Notes under the pieces: generated by a model
What the model was told of the DNA's origin: nothing
What the model saw: the letters and a program-made list of their open reading frames with translations, nothing else
Databases searched by the model: none
In this document: positions 1-5,987 of the stretch, one piece after another
Position numbering within the stretch: position 1 is the stretch's first letter
How the letters are laid out: each line of letters starts with the position of its first letter
Translations under genes and position numbers: made by a program
From: Anaerolineae bacterium
Lineage (GTDB): Bacteria; Chloroflexota; Anaerolineae; Aggregatilineales; Aggregatilineaceae
Assembly: GCA_016929355.1 (NCBI GenBank)
Contig: JAFGJA010000147.1
Coordinates: 1-6,055, forward strand
Direction: 5' to 3'
DNA length: 6,055 nucleotides

Positions 1-3000
1 TACGCCGGCAGAGTTGGGGAGTTATACCGAGTTTTTCCGTGATGTAGGCGTTCATGCCGGTGTTGTGATCCCGTTAGTGGCGCGTGAAGCGTTGATGGGC
101 CTGCTGGTCACGGTCTGTTTCGAAGCCTATACCTTTGATACGATTGAGATCACGCTGTTGGAAAGCATCGGGCGGCAGTTGGCTGTGGCGATTGATAATG
201 CGCGTTTGCACGCCCGTGAACGCGAACAGCGTCATATCGCTGAAGTGCTGCGCGAAGCCGCCGAAACGCTCACCAGCCAAACGCTTGATGAAGCGTTTGA
301 TCAACTCCTGAACCTGCTCCATAAAGTGGTGGCTTATGAACGCGCTACCGTGCTGCTGCACGCCGAGCCGGGCCAACTGCGGATCGGGGCTTCTGCCGGT
401 TTTCCTGATAACCCCGATCCATCAGAAATTGAGCCAATACGGATCGTTGTTGATGCCATTCCCAATCTGAAGCGGTTGTTCACCGAAAATACACCGATCC
501 TCATCGCCAATACCAAAGATGATAGTAATTGGGTCAGAGGCGATTATCGTTATGGCTCATGGATTGGCACACCCTTAAAAATTCATGATCGCGTGTTGGG
601 CTGCCTGAGTTTGACCCATACCCAACCCAATCATTTCACCCCGTCCGATTTGCGAACGGCTACTGCATTCACGGCGCAGGTAGCTATTGTCACCGAAAAC
701 GCAAACCTACTCGAAATCGAAAAAATGCGCCGCAGCTATGCTGAACTGATGCGGCAGGCGTCGTTCTCATTGGTTACAAGTTCTGATCTGGAAAGTGCTT
801 TGCAGATCGCGTTGAATGATCTGGCGCGCTTGATTAAATTGGATCAAGCTCATATCGGTTTGATCGATGATGATGGGGAAAGTTGGAGCTATCATGTGGG
901 CTATCCGGCGACATTGATGGAAGCGGGTACGAACCCGGTTGTGCCGGTGAACCGCTTCCCTTTGATTCGCCAGTTGATCAACCATAAGCAGCCCTTATTA
1001 GTCCCGGAAACACGCGAAAATCCGCTCTGGAAAACCGGCCAGTTCAGCAAGCGCGAAGTCCGGTGTTGGATCGGGGCGCCGTTGATGGTGCGAGATCGGG
1101 TGATTGGCGTGATCAACATTGATAGTTTTCAGCCGCACACTTTTACCCCGGACCATGTGCAAAATGTGCAGGTTTTTGCCAATCAGATCGCAGCCGCGCT
1201 GGATAACTTCCGGTTGGTGGATCAGACTCGCCGCCAGAATCGCGCGTTGAGTGCGCTTAATATGGTGCTGGCCGCCAGTAATGAAGCGCTCACCCATGAT
1301 AACATGCTCGGCGTGATGCTGGATCGCATCTTAGAAGCGCTGCACCTGCGCGCAGGGGTCATTCACCAATACCGCCCCGCCGCCCAGGAACTCAGTTTGC
1401 GCGCGGTGTCGGGGCTGCCTGAGTCCGTCAGCCAGCAGTTGCGCTCGATTCGTGTCCAACTGGCGCTGGCATCAGGCGCGCCCCCGCTTGTCTCGCTGAT
1501 GCACAGCGCCTTACCCTCTGTCACCTTGCCAGAGGGCGAAACCTATGCCTTCATCAGTGTGCCCCTGATCTCGCACGGGATCGAGATCGGGTTGATGAGC
1601 ATCGCCCATCCCGAAGATGCTCCCATTACGCCGGATACACGCGCTTTATTGACCAATATCGGGCAGCAGCTTGGGGTGGTGATGGATAATGCCACATTAT
1701 TTGAAGATACCACCCGGCGCGTGCTGCTTTCGACTGATCTGGGGCGCTTGAGTCTGACGCTCAGTACCCAATTGGAGCGCGAAGCGGTCCTCGATCTGCT
1801 GTGCCGTGAGTGTATCAGCATCTTTGATGTGCAGGGCGCGTATATCTGGTTGATCAAAGGGGATGCGCTGGTCGGTGAAATGGGCTACGGGCCAGGGGCC
1901 GATCAGTTTCCCGGTCAGCGTATCGCGCTTGAGCAAACCGATCTGCTGCCCGCCACCGTCGTCAGAGATTGGCGACCCGCCTTTGTGAATCATGTAACTG
2001 AAACTGCGGCGCTGCCCCCGGCATTTTTGCAGATGACCGGTGCAAAAGCGGTGTTGGCGATTCCCTTGCTGCGCGCCGATATACCGGTTGGCACGCTGTT
2101 GTTGGTTAATACACAGCAGCCCGCCGCATTTGCGAACTGGCTGATCGAACAAATTGGTTTGTTGGGCGTGCAGGCTGCGCTAGCGATCCAGAATGCGGGC
2201 CTGTTCGATGTCGTCCGCCGCCGGTTGGATCAACTGCGTTTGGTGAACGAAACGGGCCGCTACACAACGGCGATTCTCAGTCCGCAGAGTTTGATCGAGG
2301 GAGTCGCGCAAAAACTCTCCGATATTTTGTCTTATGATATTGTGAGTCTGGTCCAGATCGAGGATAAGGCCCTTTCCATCAGCGCCATTTTTGTGGATGG
2401 GCAGATGCAGCCGCCCGATCAAGCGGTGGCGTTATACCAACAGCCGAATTTGCGGCAAGACCTGCTGGATATAGCGAATCAAGCGGTGGTGCAGGCCGAA
2501 CCATTGCTCAGTACGTGCCCCTTTAACCTTGAGGAAAGCGCGCTGGCTGTGCCGCTGATTGTGGCGGACGAGGTGATCGGCGTGTTGATCGTGGCGCGGC
2601 GCACCGCCAACAGCATTACCGAGGAGGATTTAGACGTGCTCGAACCGCTAGCGGCGCAACTGTCAATTTCTGTGTCTAATGCGCGTTTGTTTGAGAAAGT
2701 GCGCCAGCAGGCCGTTGAACTCGAAGCGCGTGTGGCCCAACGCACCGACCAGATTCGCCAGCAGCAAGAACGCACCGAAGCGATTTTGCGTTCGGTGGCA
2801 GATGCAGTGATCGTGTTTGATCTCCAGGGACAGGTGATCATGACCAATCCTGTCGCGCGGCAGTTGTTCGCTGCGCACGATCTGGATATGGATTTGGGGA
2901 CGCGCGTCGGGCAGTTGGTGGCGCAAGCTCTGGGCGGTAGTTCCTCGCCTGCTGCCGGCGCCGTAGCCAACGCTGCGTCCGGTGCTGTCGCGGGCAACGG

Positions 3001-3829
3001 CCACGATGCGAGTGATATTATCGAATTAGGTTCGGTTATTTTGCAAGCGAAAGCGGCGCGCGTGGTCGAAGGTGATTCGGTGTTGGGATCGGTGGTCGTG
3101 CTGCGCGATATTTCCCAGTTGCGAGAGCTGGATCGGATGAAGGATTTGTTTGTATCCAATGTCTCGCACGAACTGCGCACCCCGTTGGCGAATCTTAAAC
3201 TGTACCTCTCGCTGCTGGAACAGGGCCGCCCGGAGCGCCGCGCGGATTATATGAACGTCATGGATCGGGAGATCGAACGCCTGACCCGGTTAATTGATGA
3301 ACTGCTGCAAATTTCGCGTTTGGAGAGCGAGCGCCGTGATGATCGACCACAAACCCGTGTGACCGTTGATCTGGAACAGTTGATCACGGGGGTGATCCAG
3401 CAAAATGCAGCGCGCGCCGAACGCCAGCATAAAGAACTGCTATGTGAATTTGAAATCAAGCCGCTGCCCGTCATTCAGGGGAATCCTGATCAATTAGTGC
3501 GCGCTTTGACCAATCTGGTCGGTAACTCCATCAATTACACTCCAGAGGGAGGGCGCATAAGTGTTCGCAGCAGGGTTACGCAAAGTCCAACAGAATCGGT
3601 TATTATTGAAGTAGTGGATACGGGGATTGGGATTCCGGCCCAAGATTTGCCAACTATTTTTGAACGATTCAAGCGTGGTTCAAATGTCAATTCAACGCCT
3701 GGCACGGGCTTAGGGCTGGCGATCATTAAAGAAATTGTTGAATTACACCAGGGGAAAATCGAAGTCGAAAGCGAAGAAGGTCAGGGAAGCCTGTTTCGAC
3801 TGAGTCTCCCGGTTCAGAATGCAACGTAG
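1..3829 (+). CDS. Multi-GAF / PAS sensor histidine kinase, 5'-truncated by the window edge
   Basis: Soluble-looking sensor kinase that autophosphorylates a histidine in response to signals sensed by stacked GAF and PAS domains; no membrane segment is visible. The frame is open from base 2, and the TTG at 14 lies inside a GAF domain, so it is read as an internal Leu and the true start is upstream. Residues are counted from that TTG. GAF1 tail 1-65 (P20, closing NARL motif); GAF2 79-236 (WIGTPL, W183); GAF3 238-403 (WIGAPL, W352); GAF4 404-569 (P517); GAF5 570-737 (P684); GAF6 738-895 (P847, closing NARLF). A charged Gln/Arg/Glu coiled coil (895-922) leads into PAS 921-1034, which is split by an Ala/Gly/Ser insert (974-1001). 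HisKA has the H-box SHELRTP with His1052, and Glu1053 and Thr1056 form HExxT. HATPase_c has the N-box NLVGNSINYTP (N1167, N1171), G1 DTGIGIP (D1202), F-box IFERFKRG and G2 GTGLGLA (1230-1236). All catalytic boxes are intact. No receiver or Hpt follows. The ligands are unknown; the PDE-type NKFDE motif and bilin-binding Cys-His are absent. Family assignment is very secure. Confidence 0.96.
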   Translation, partial: TPAELGSYTEFFRDVGVHAGVVIPLVAREALMGLLVTVCFEAYTFDTIEITLLESIGRQLAVAIDNARLHAREREQRHIAEVLREAAETLTSQTLDEAFDQLLNLLHKVVAYERATVLLHAEPGQLRIGASAGFPDNPDPSEIEPIRIVVDAIPNLKRLFTENTPILIANTKDDSNWVRGDYRYGSWIGTPLKIHDRVLGCLSLTHTQPNHFTPSDLRTATAFTAQVAIVTENANLLEIEKMRRSYAELMRQASFSLVTSSDLESALQIALNDLARLIKLDQAHIGLIDDDGESWSYHVGYPATLMEAGTNPVVPVNRFPLIRQLINHKQPLLVPETRENPLWKTGQFSKREVRCWIGAPLMVRDRVIGVINIDSFQPHTFTPDHVQNVQVFANQIAAALDNFRLVDQTRRQNRALSALNMVLAASNEALTHDNMLGVMLDRILEALHLRAGVIHQYRPAAQELSLRAVSGLPESVSQQLRSIRVQLALASGAPPLVSLMHSALPSVTLPEGETYAFISVPLISHGIEIGLMSIAHPEDAPITPDTRALLTNIGQQLGVVMDNATLFEDTTRRVLLSTDLGRLSLTLSTQLEREAVLDLLCRECISIFDVQGAYIWLIKGDALVGEMGYGPGADQFPGQRIALEQTDLLPATVVRDWRPAFVNHVTETAALPPAFLQMTGAKAVLAIPLLRADIPVGTLLLVNTQQPAAFANWLIEQIGLLGVQAALAIQNAGLFDVVRRRLDQLRLVNETGRYTTAILSPQSLIEGVAQKLSDILSYDIVSLVQIEDKALSISAIFVDGQMQPPDQAVALYQQPNLRQDLLDIANQAVVQAEPLLSTCPFNLEESALAVPLIVADEVIGVLIVARRTANSITEEDLDVLEPLAAQLSISVSNARLFEKVRQQAVELEARVAQRTDQIRQQQERTEAILRSVADAVIVFDLQGQVIMTNPVARQLFAAHDLDMDLGTRVGQLVAQALGGSSSPAAGAVANAASGAVAGNGHDASDIIELGSVILQAKAARVVEGDSVLGSVVVLRDISQLRELDRMKDLFVSNVSHELRTPLANLKLYLSLLEQGRPERRADYMNVMDREIERLTRLIDELLQISRLESERRDDRPQTRVTVDLEQLITGVIQQNAARAERQHKELLCEFEIKPLPVIQGNPDQLVRALTNLVGNSINYTPEGGRISVRSRVTQSPTESVIIEVVDTGIGIPAQDLPTIFERFKRGSNVNSTPGTGLGLAIIKEIVELHQGKIEVESEEGQGSLFRLSLPVQNAT
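2931..3016 (+). other. Ala/Gly/Ser low-complexity insert inside the PAS domain
   Basis: This stretch encodes residues 974-1001 of the GAF/PAS kinase, made almost only of Ala, Gly, Ser, Val and Asn, with a single Pro. It sits between the N-terminal PAS half (AILRSVADAVIVFD, TNPVARQLF) and the C-terminal PAS strands (VILQAKAARVVEG, GSVVVLRDIS). The flanks stay in frame and conserved, so it is an in-frame, probably disordered loop and not a frameshift. Its codons are more GC-rich (GCC, GCG, GGC) than the surrounding gene. Confidence 0.7.
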
Positions 3830-3839
3830 GAGGAAGGGA
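3828..3839 (+). promoter_or_regulatory. Ribosome binding region of the REC-histidine kinase gene, overlapping the upstream stop codon
   Basis: AGGAGG (3828-3833) begins inside the TAG stop of the upstream kinase and is followed by a second purine run, AAGGGA (3834-3839). The only usable start, ATG 3853, is 19 nt from AGGAGG and 13 nt from the second run, both longer than usual. No ATG, GTG or TTG lies closer in frame, and the next in-frame ATG (3958) is already inside the receiver domain, so 3853 is retained. The overlap of stop codon and binding site suggests translational coupling. Confidence 0.6.
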
Positions 3840-3852
3840 TACGATATTACTT

Positions 3853-5049
3853 ATGACCACAATACCAACTGCGGACAATGAAGTACACGAAACAACAGAC
3901 AATGAAGTACAGGTAGCCACCGCCACGATCCTGGTCGTTGAGGATGATACTCATCTGATGGAGGGTATCCGCGATATTTTGGAGTTGAACAAGTACGCTG
4001 TCTTAACGGCGACCAACGGGATTCGGGGATTGGCCGCGCTCGAAGAACACGCGGAGGAGCCGCCTGATCTCATTGTCTCAGACATTATGATGCCCCAGAT
4101 GGATGGCTACGAGTTCTTTGAAAAAGTCCGTGCCGACCAGAGTTGGGTCAAGATTCCATTCATCTTTCTGACCGCCAAAGGTGAACGGGATGATGTGCAT
4201 CTGGGTAAACAGATGGGCGCGGAAGATTACGTGATCAAGCCCTTCGATGCCGAGGATTTGCTGGTTGCAGTGGACGCGCGTTTACGCCGCCACCGGCAGG
4301 TGATGGAAGTGCAGAAAAAAGAGGTTGATGAGGTCAAGGGCCAGATCATGAACATCATCAACCATGAATTCCGCACACCATTAACCTATATCGTGGCCTA
4401 TGCGGATATGATGGATCGGGATTCGGGCACGCTTAGTGACGAGGAAAGTAAGCTTTTTTTGCGGGGGATCAATGCCGGGGCTAATCGCCTGCGCCGTTTG
4501 GTCGAAAATTTTATTATGCTGGTCGGGTTGATGACTGGGGATGCTCAGTCCACGTATGAGTGGCGCAAAACCCAATATGCCAATTATAAAGACATGCTGC
4601 GGGCGGCGATTAGTAAATATCAACCCCTGGCCGAAGAAAAACAGGTATCGCTTATTTACGATGTGGCTGACGATCTGCCCCCGATTCTCACGGATGCGGA
4701 ATATTTGACGGCGGCGCTTGAATGTTTGCTCGATAACGCGATCAAATTCACCGAAGAATCGGGCAAAACGATCAGTGTAAACGTATACCAGGAATATGAT
4801 CACGTCTGTTTTAAGGTGCGGGATGAAGGCAAAGGTATCCCCACGGCGGCGCTAAAAAATATCTTCAAGCCGTTTTACCAATATGATCGTGAAACGAAAG
4901 AGCAGCAGGGGGCTGGTTCTGGGTTGGCGATTGTGGCCGGGGTTATGAAACTGCATGGCGGCACGACTCATGTGGAAAGTACCGAAGATCGTGGTAGTAC
5001 GTTTACGATGCGTGTGCCTATCCTGACCGAAGAAACGGAATTGCCCTGA
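3853..5049 (+). CDS. REC-HisKA-HATPase_c hybrid histidine kinase with N-terminal receiver domain
   Basis: A 398-residue cytoplasmic signalling protein in which a receiver domain, not a sensor, sits in front of the kinase core. After a 25-residue tail holding a duplicated DNEV motif, the receiver (about 26-145) shows the acidic group E30-D31-D32, phospho-acceptor Asp77 (SDIMMPQMDG), Thr107 (FLTAKG) and Lys129 (IKPF), so all phosphorylation residues are present. HisKA follows with the H-box NHEFRTPLTY, His171, Glu172 and Thr175 (HExxT). HATPase_c has the N-box LLDNAIKFT (N295), a G1 box DEGKGIP (D324) and a G2 box GAGSGLAI (353-360). There is no transmembrane helix, PAS, GAF, Hpt or DNA-binding domain. 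It lies 23 bp after the multi-GAF kinase and is probably co-transcribed with it. Known family behaviour: REC-HK proteins have their kinase activity set by phosphorylation of the receiver. Inference: the upstream kinase, which has no receiver, is the phosphodonor to Asp77. The final target regulator is not in the window. Confidence 0.95.
   Translation: MTTIPTADNEVHETTDNEVQVATATILVVEDDTHLMEGIRDILELNKYAVLTATNGIRGLAALEEHAEEPPDLIVSDIMMPQMDGYEFFEKVRADQSWVKIPFIFLTAKGERDDVHLGKQMGAEDYVIKPFDAEDLLVAVDARLRRHRQVMEVQKKEVDEVKGQIMNIINHEFRTPLTYIVAYADMMDRDSGTLSDEESKLFLRGINAGANRLRRLVENFIMLVGLMTGDAQSTYEWRKTQYANYKDMLRAAISKYQPLAEEKQVSLIYDVADDLPPILTDAEYLTAALECLLDNAIKFTEESGKTISVNVYQEYDHVCFKVRDEGKGIPTAALKNIFKPFYQYDRETKEQQGAGSGLAIVAGVMKLHGGTTHVESTEDRGSTFTMRVPILTEETELP
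3874..3911 (+). repeat. 14-bp direct repeat at the 5' end of the REC-kinase gene
   Basis: GACAATGAAGTACA occurs exactly at 3874-3887 and again at 3898-3911, with a 24-bp (8-codon) period. It encodes DNEVH and DNEVQ in the acidic tail before the receiver domain. The in-frame period suggests a small tandem duplication of coding sequence; a protein-level role is unknown. Confidence 0.85.
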
Positions 5050-5100
5050 GATACGTAGTATAGGCAAGCGGCATGGGTTGGGCACGGCTCGTCGGGCAAT

Positions 5101-5133
5101 ATTGTCAGCCAATTGTCAGCCTTTCGTCAGCGC
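5101..5133 (+). promoter_or_regulatory. Three tandem 11-bp direct repeats, candidate winged-helix regulator site
   Basis: Units ATTGTCAGCCA (5101-5111), ATTGTCAGCCT (5112-5122) and TTCGTCAGCGC (5123-5133) share GTCAGC at 5104, 5115 and 5126, an exact 11-bp phase. The first two units match at 10 of 11 positions. Direct repeats with one-turn spacing and a TGTCA core are the hallmark of OmpR/PhoB-family binding sites (the E. coli Pho box has TGTCA at 11-bp steps). The site lies just upstream of the putative -10 element, as expected for an activator. Which regulator binds is unknown, and no such regulator is encoded here. Confidence 0.55.
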
Positions 5134-5143
5134 GGCCCGCGCT
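5129..5143 (+). repeat. Perfect inverted repeat, GC-rich
   Basis: AGCGCGG, one central C, then CCGCGCT: seven-base arms, perfectly complementary. It starts at the last two bases of the third GTCAG core and ends where the next palindrome begins. A 1-nt loop is too tight for RNA, but a 6-bp stem with a 3-nt loop can form. It could be a dimeric operator or, in RNA, half of a terminator-like structure for the kinase operon. Confidence 0.6.
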
Positions 5144-5158
5144 AATCGTGCTACGATT
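5144..5158 (+). repeat. Perfect inverted repeat overlapping the putative -10 element
   Basis: AATCGT, loop GCT, then ACGATT: a perfect 6-bp stem with a 3-nt loop, directly adjoining the preceding 15-bp palindrome. Its right half coincides with the extended -10-like element TGCTACGAT, so protein binding here would cover the promoter. Only TTG follows, so it is a poor intrinsic terminator. Confidence 0.55.
5149..5157 (+). promoter_or_regulatory. Extended -10-like promoter element for the PspA gene
   Basis: TGCTACGAT fits the extended -10 pattern TGnTAnnnT (hexamer TACGAT at 5152-5157). No good -35 exists at 16-18 bp, where the GC-rich palindrome sits. That is typical of promoters relying on an extended -10 plus an activator, and the phased repeats lie just upstream. 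Transcription would start near 5164 and give a leader of about 124 nt. Predicted by eye only. Confidence 0.4.
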
Positions 5159-5187
5159 TGGTTAGGATGATGCTGGAGTCTGAGAAA

Positions 5188-5228
5188 CGGTTGACTATCA
5201 TTCATTGTTAACGGGCATGAACCAACCG
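5188..5228 (+). other. Possible stem-loop in the PspA transcript leader
   Basis: CGGTTG (5188-5193) is complementary to CAACCG (5223-5228), a 6-bp stem closing a 29-nt loop that contains the palindrome GTTAAC (5207-5212). It lies between the putative start of transcription and the ribosome binding site. The long loop makes it weak. Confidence 0.2.
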
Positions 5229-5229
5229 C

Positions 5230-5243
5230 TTGTCAGGCTTTCG
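5230..5243 (+). repeat. Fourth copy of the intergenic repeat motif, in the PspA leader
   Basis: TTGTCAGGCTTTCG matches TTGTCAGCCTTTCG at 5113-5126 at 13 of 14 positions, 117 bp downstream of it. It could be a second binding site, downstream of the promoter, for the same regulator, or a degenerate duplicated segment. Confidence 0.5.
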
Positions 5244-5270
5244 CATCGATTTGTCTACTTACTTACCCAT

Positions 5271-5276
5271 AGGAGG
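5271..5276 (+). promoter_or_regulatory. Ribosome binding site of the PspA gene
   Basis: AGGAGG, complementary to the 16S rRNA anti-Shine-Dalgarno sequence, lies 11 nt before ATG 5288. This fixes that ATG as the start; the encoded N-terminus also matches the family's opening amphipathic helix. Confidence 0.85.
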
Positions 5277-5287
5277 ACTACGAAACG

Positions 5288-5983
5288 ATGCCATCTCTTA
5301 TTCAAAAGATCAATACCCTTATCTCCGCGAATATCCATGCGTTGGTCGATTCGGCACTGGAACAAAACTCCGTCAAAGTGATGGATGAATACATCCGGCA
5401 GGCCGCACGCAATCTGGATGCGTTGGAAGATCAGGCGGCGACTGTGGGCGGCACGGTCAAGACGCTCAAGCGTAAATATGACGAGTTCGCCGCCGCCGCC
5501 GAAAAACTGGATCGTGATATTGATACGTTGCTGATGCGGGGCAAAACGGATCTGGCGGGAGCAGCGCAGGCTGAACTCAACCAGAAACAGCAGTTGGCCC
5601 AGGAATACTATGAACAGTGGCAGGCCCAGGAGCAGGAATATCGCCGGATGCTGGATGCCAAGCTCAAGCTGGAAGCCAAGCTGACCACGATCAAGCAGGA
5701 ACGTGAACATCTCAAGGCGTTGCTGGAACTGGTCGAAGCGAAGGAAATGACGACCAAAGCCATCAAGAGCATTGATGATCTGGCTGGTATGGGCGATGAT
5801 GATGTGGCCCGCCTCGGCGAACAGATTCGCACACGCCTGGACCGGGAAGAAGCCCGCATGGAAATGGCAAGCAGCAACCTCAAAGAACAGATCGACGACG
5901 CGATTGGCATGACCGAGATCGAGTTGCAGCTTGAAGAACGCCGCCAACGTCTCGGCTTAGGTGGTGAAAGTGGCGAGGGTTAA
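5288..5983 (+). CDS. PspA/IM30 family protein
   Basis: A 231-residue, almost entirely helical protein of the PspA/Vipp1 (IM30) family. Members bind stressed inner membranes peripherally, assemble into ESCRT-III-like rings and rods and help preserve membrane integrity. Seen here: an amphipathic N-terminal segment (about 1-24) with the family-like stretch INTLISANIHALVDSA; a helix with VMDEYIRQ (31-38); a long charged helical hairpin turning near MRGKTDLAGAA (83-93); a run of coiled coil to about 155; a short Gly/Asp-rich break (GMGDDD, 167-172); a further helix (about 173-220); and a Gly-rich tail. Pro2 is the only proline and there is no cysteine, in keeping with a rod-like fold. Length matches E. 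coli PspA (222) more than Vipp1, and no Vipp1-type C-terminal extension is present. No signal peptide or transmembrane helix. No pspB, pspC or pspF is visible nearby; instead two histidine kinases precede it, separated by its own control region. The family call is firm; the exact role and the link to the kinases are inferred. Confidence 0.88.
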   Translation: MPSLIQKINTLISANIHALVDSALEQNSVKVMDEYIRQAARNLDALEDQAATVGGTVKTLKRKYDEFAAAAEKLDRDIDTLLMRGKTDLAGAAQAELNQKQQLAQEYYEQWQAQEQEYRRMLDAKLKLEAKLTTIKQEREHLKALLELVEAKEMTTKAIKSIDDLAGMGDDDVARLGEQIRTRLDREEARMEMASSNLKEQIDDAIGMTEIELQLEERRQRLGLGGESGEG

Positions 5984-5987
5984 GGGG

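Larger units (their letters stand above)
5050..5287 (+). other. Intergenic control region before the PspA gene
   Basis: These 238 bp separate the REC-kinase stop from the PspA start. From left to right they hold an unremarkable 50-bp stretch, three phased GTCAGC repeats (5101-5133), two abutting inverted repeats (5129-5158), an extended -10-like element (5149-5157), a probable transcript leader of about 120 nt with a fourth repeat copy (5230-5243), and a strong ribosome binding site. No tRNA, small RNA or convincing protein gene was seen. The size and organisation suggest that the PspA gene has its own regulated promoter and does not rely only on read-through from the kinase operon. Confidence 0.7.

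Noticed and set aside
14..16. TTG as the start codon of the large kinase
   Set aside because: The frame is open upstream to base 2, there is no ribosome binding site before it, and it lies inside a GAF domain, so the gene is cut by the window edge.
1802..1813. CxxC pair (C597, C600) in GAF5 as a redox or metal site
   Set aside because: It falls within the predicted helix LLCRECISIF, with no further cysteine or histidine ligands nearby.
1697..2152. 151-codon antisense open frame
   Set aside because: It is a shadow of GAF5 coding sequence with no domain-like pattern.
14..2700. Phytochrome-like bilin binding by the GAF domains
   Set aside because: None of the GAF units shows a chromophore-type Cys-His or DxCF motif. 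The few cysteines (such as C351, C597 and C600) lie in strands or helices with no known lyase or bilin signature.
2479..3180. 233-codon antisense open frame
   Set aside because: It lies fully opposite the GAF6/PAS/HisKA coding region, has a Ser/Arg/Thr-rich composition typical of a frame shadow, and matches no recognisable family.
5101..5133. Short CRISPR-like array
   Set aside because: The units are 11 bp, contiguous and without spacers, so they are a phased protein-binding array at most.
5129..5158. Intrinsic terminator for the kinase operon
   Set aside because: Neither hairpin is followed by a T-run (only TTG, then GTTAGG), so an operator or promoter role is preferred, though not proven.
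5073..5165. 30-codon open frame in the intergenic region, starting at ATG 5073
   Set aside because: No ribosome binding site, and its sequence is dictated by the direct and inverted repeats it spans.
5191..5220. TTGACT at 5191 as a -35 box, or TATCAT at 5196 as a -10 box
   Set aside because: TTGACT has no acceptable -10 at 16-18 bp, and TATCAT has no -35 upstream at usable spacing.
5217..5381. 54-codon frame starting at ATG 5217 and overlapping the start of the PspA gene
   Set aside because: No ribosome binding site, Arg/Ser-rich shadow composition, and it overlaps the real start in another frame.
5255..5947. 230-codon antisense open frame over the PspA gene
   Set aside because: It is Phe/Leu/Gln-rich, as expected from the complement of a coiled-coil gene. 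The sense strand has an AGGAGG site and clear PspA features.
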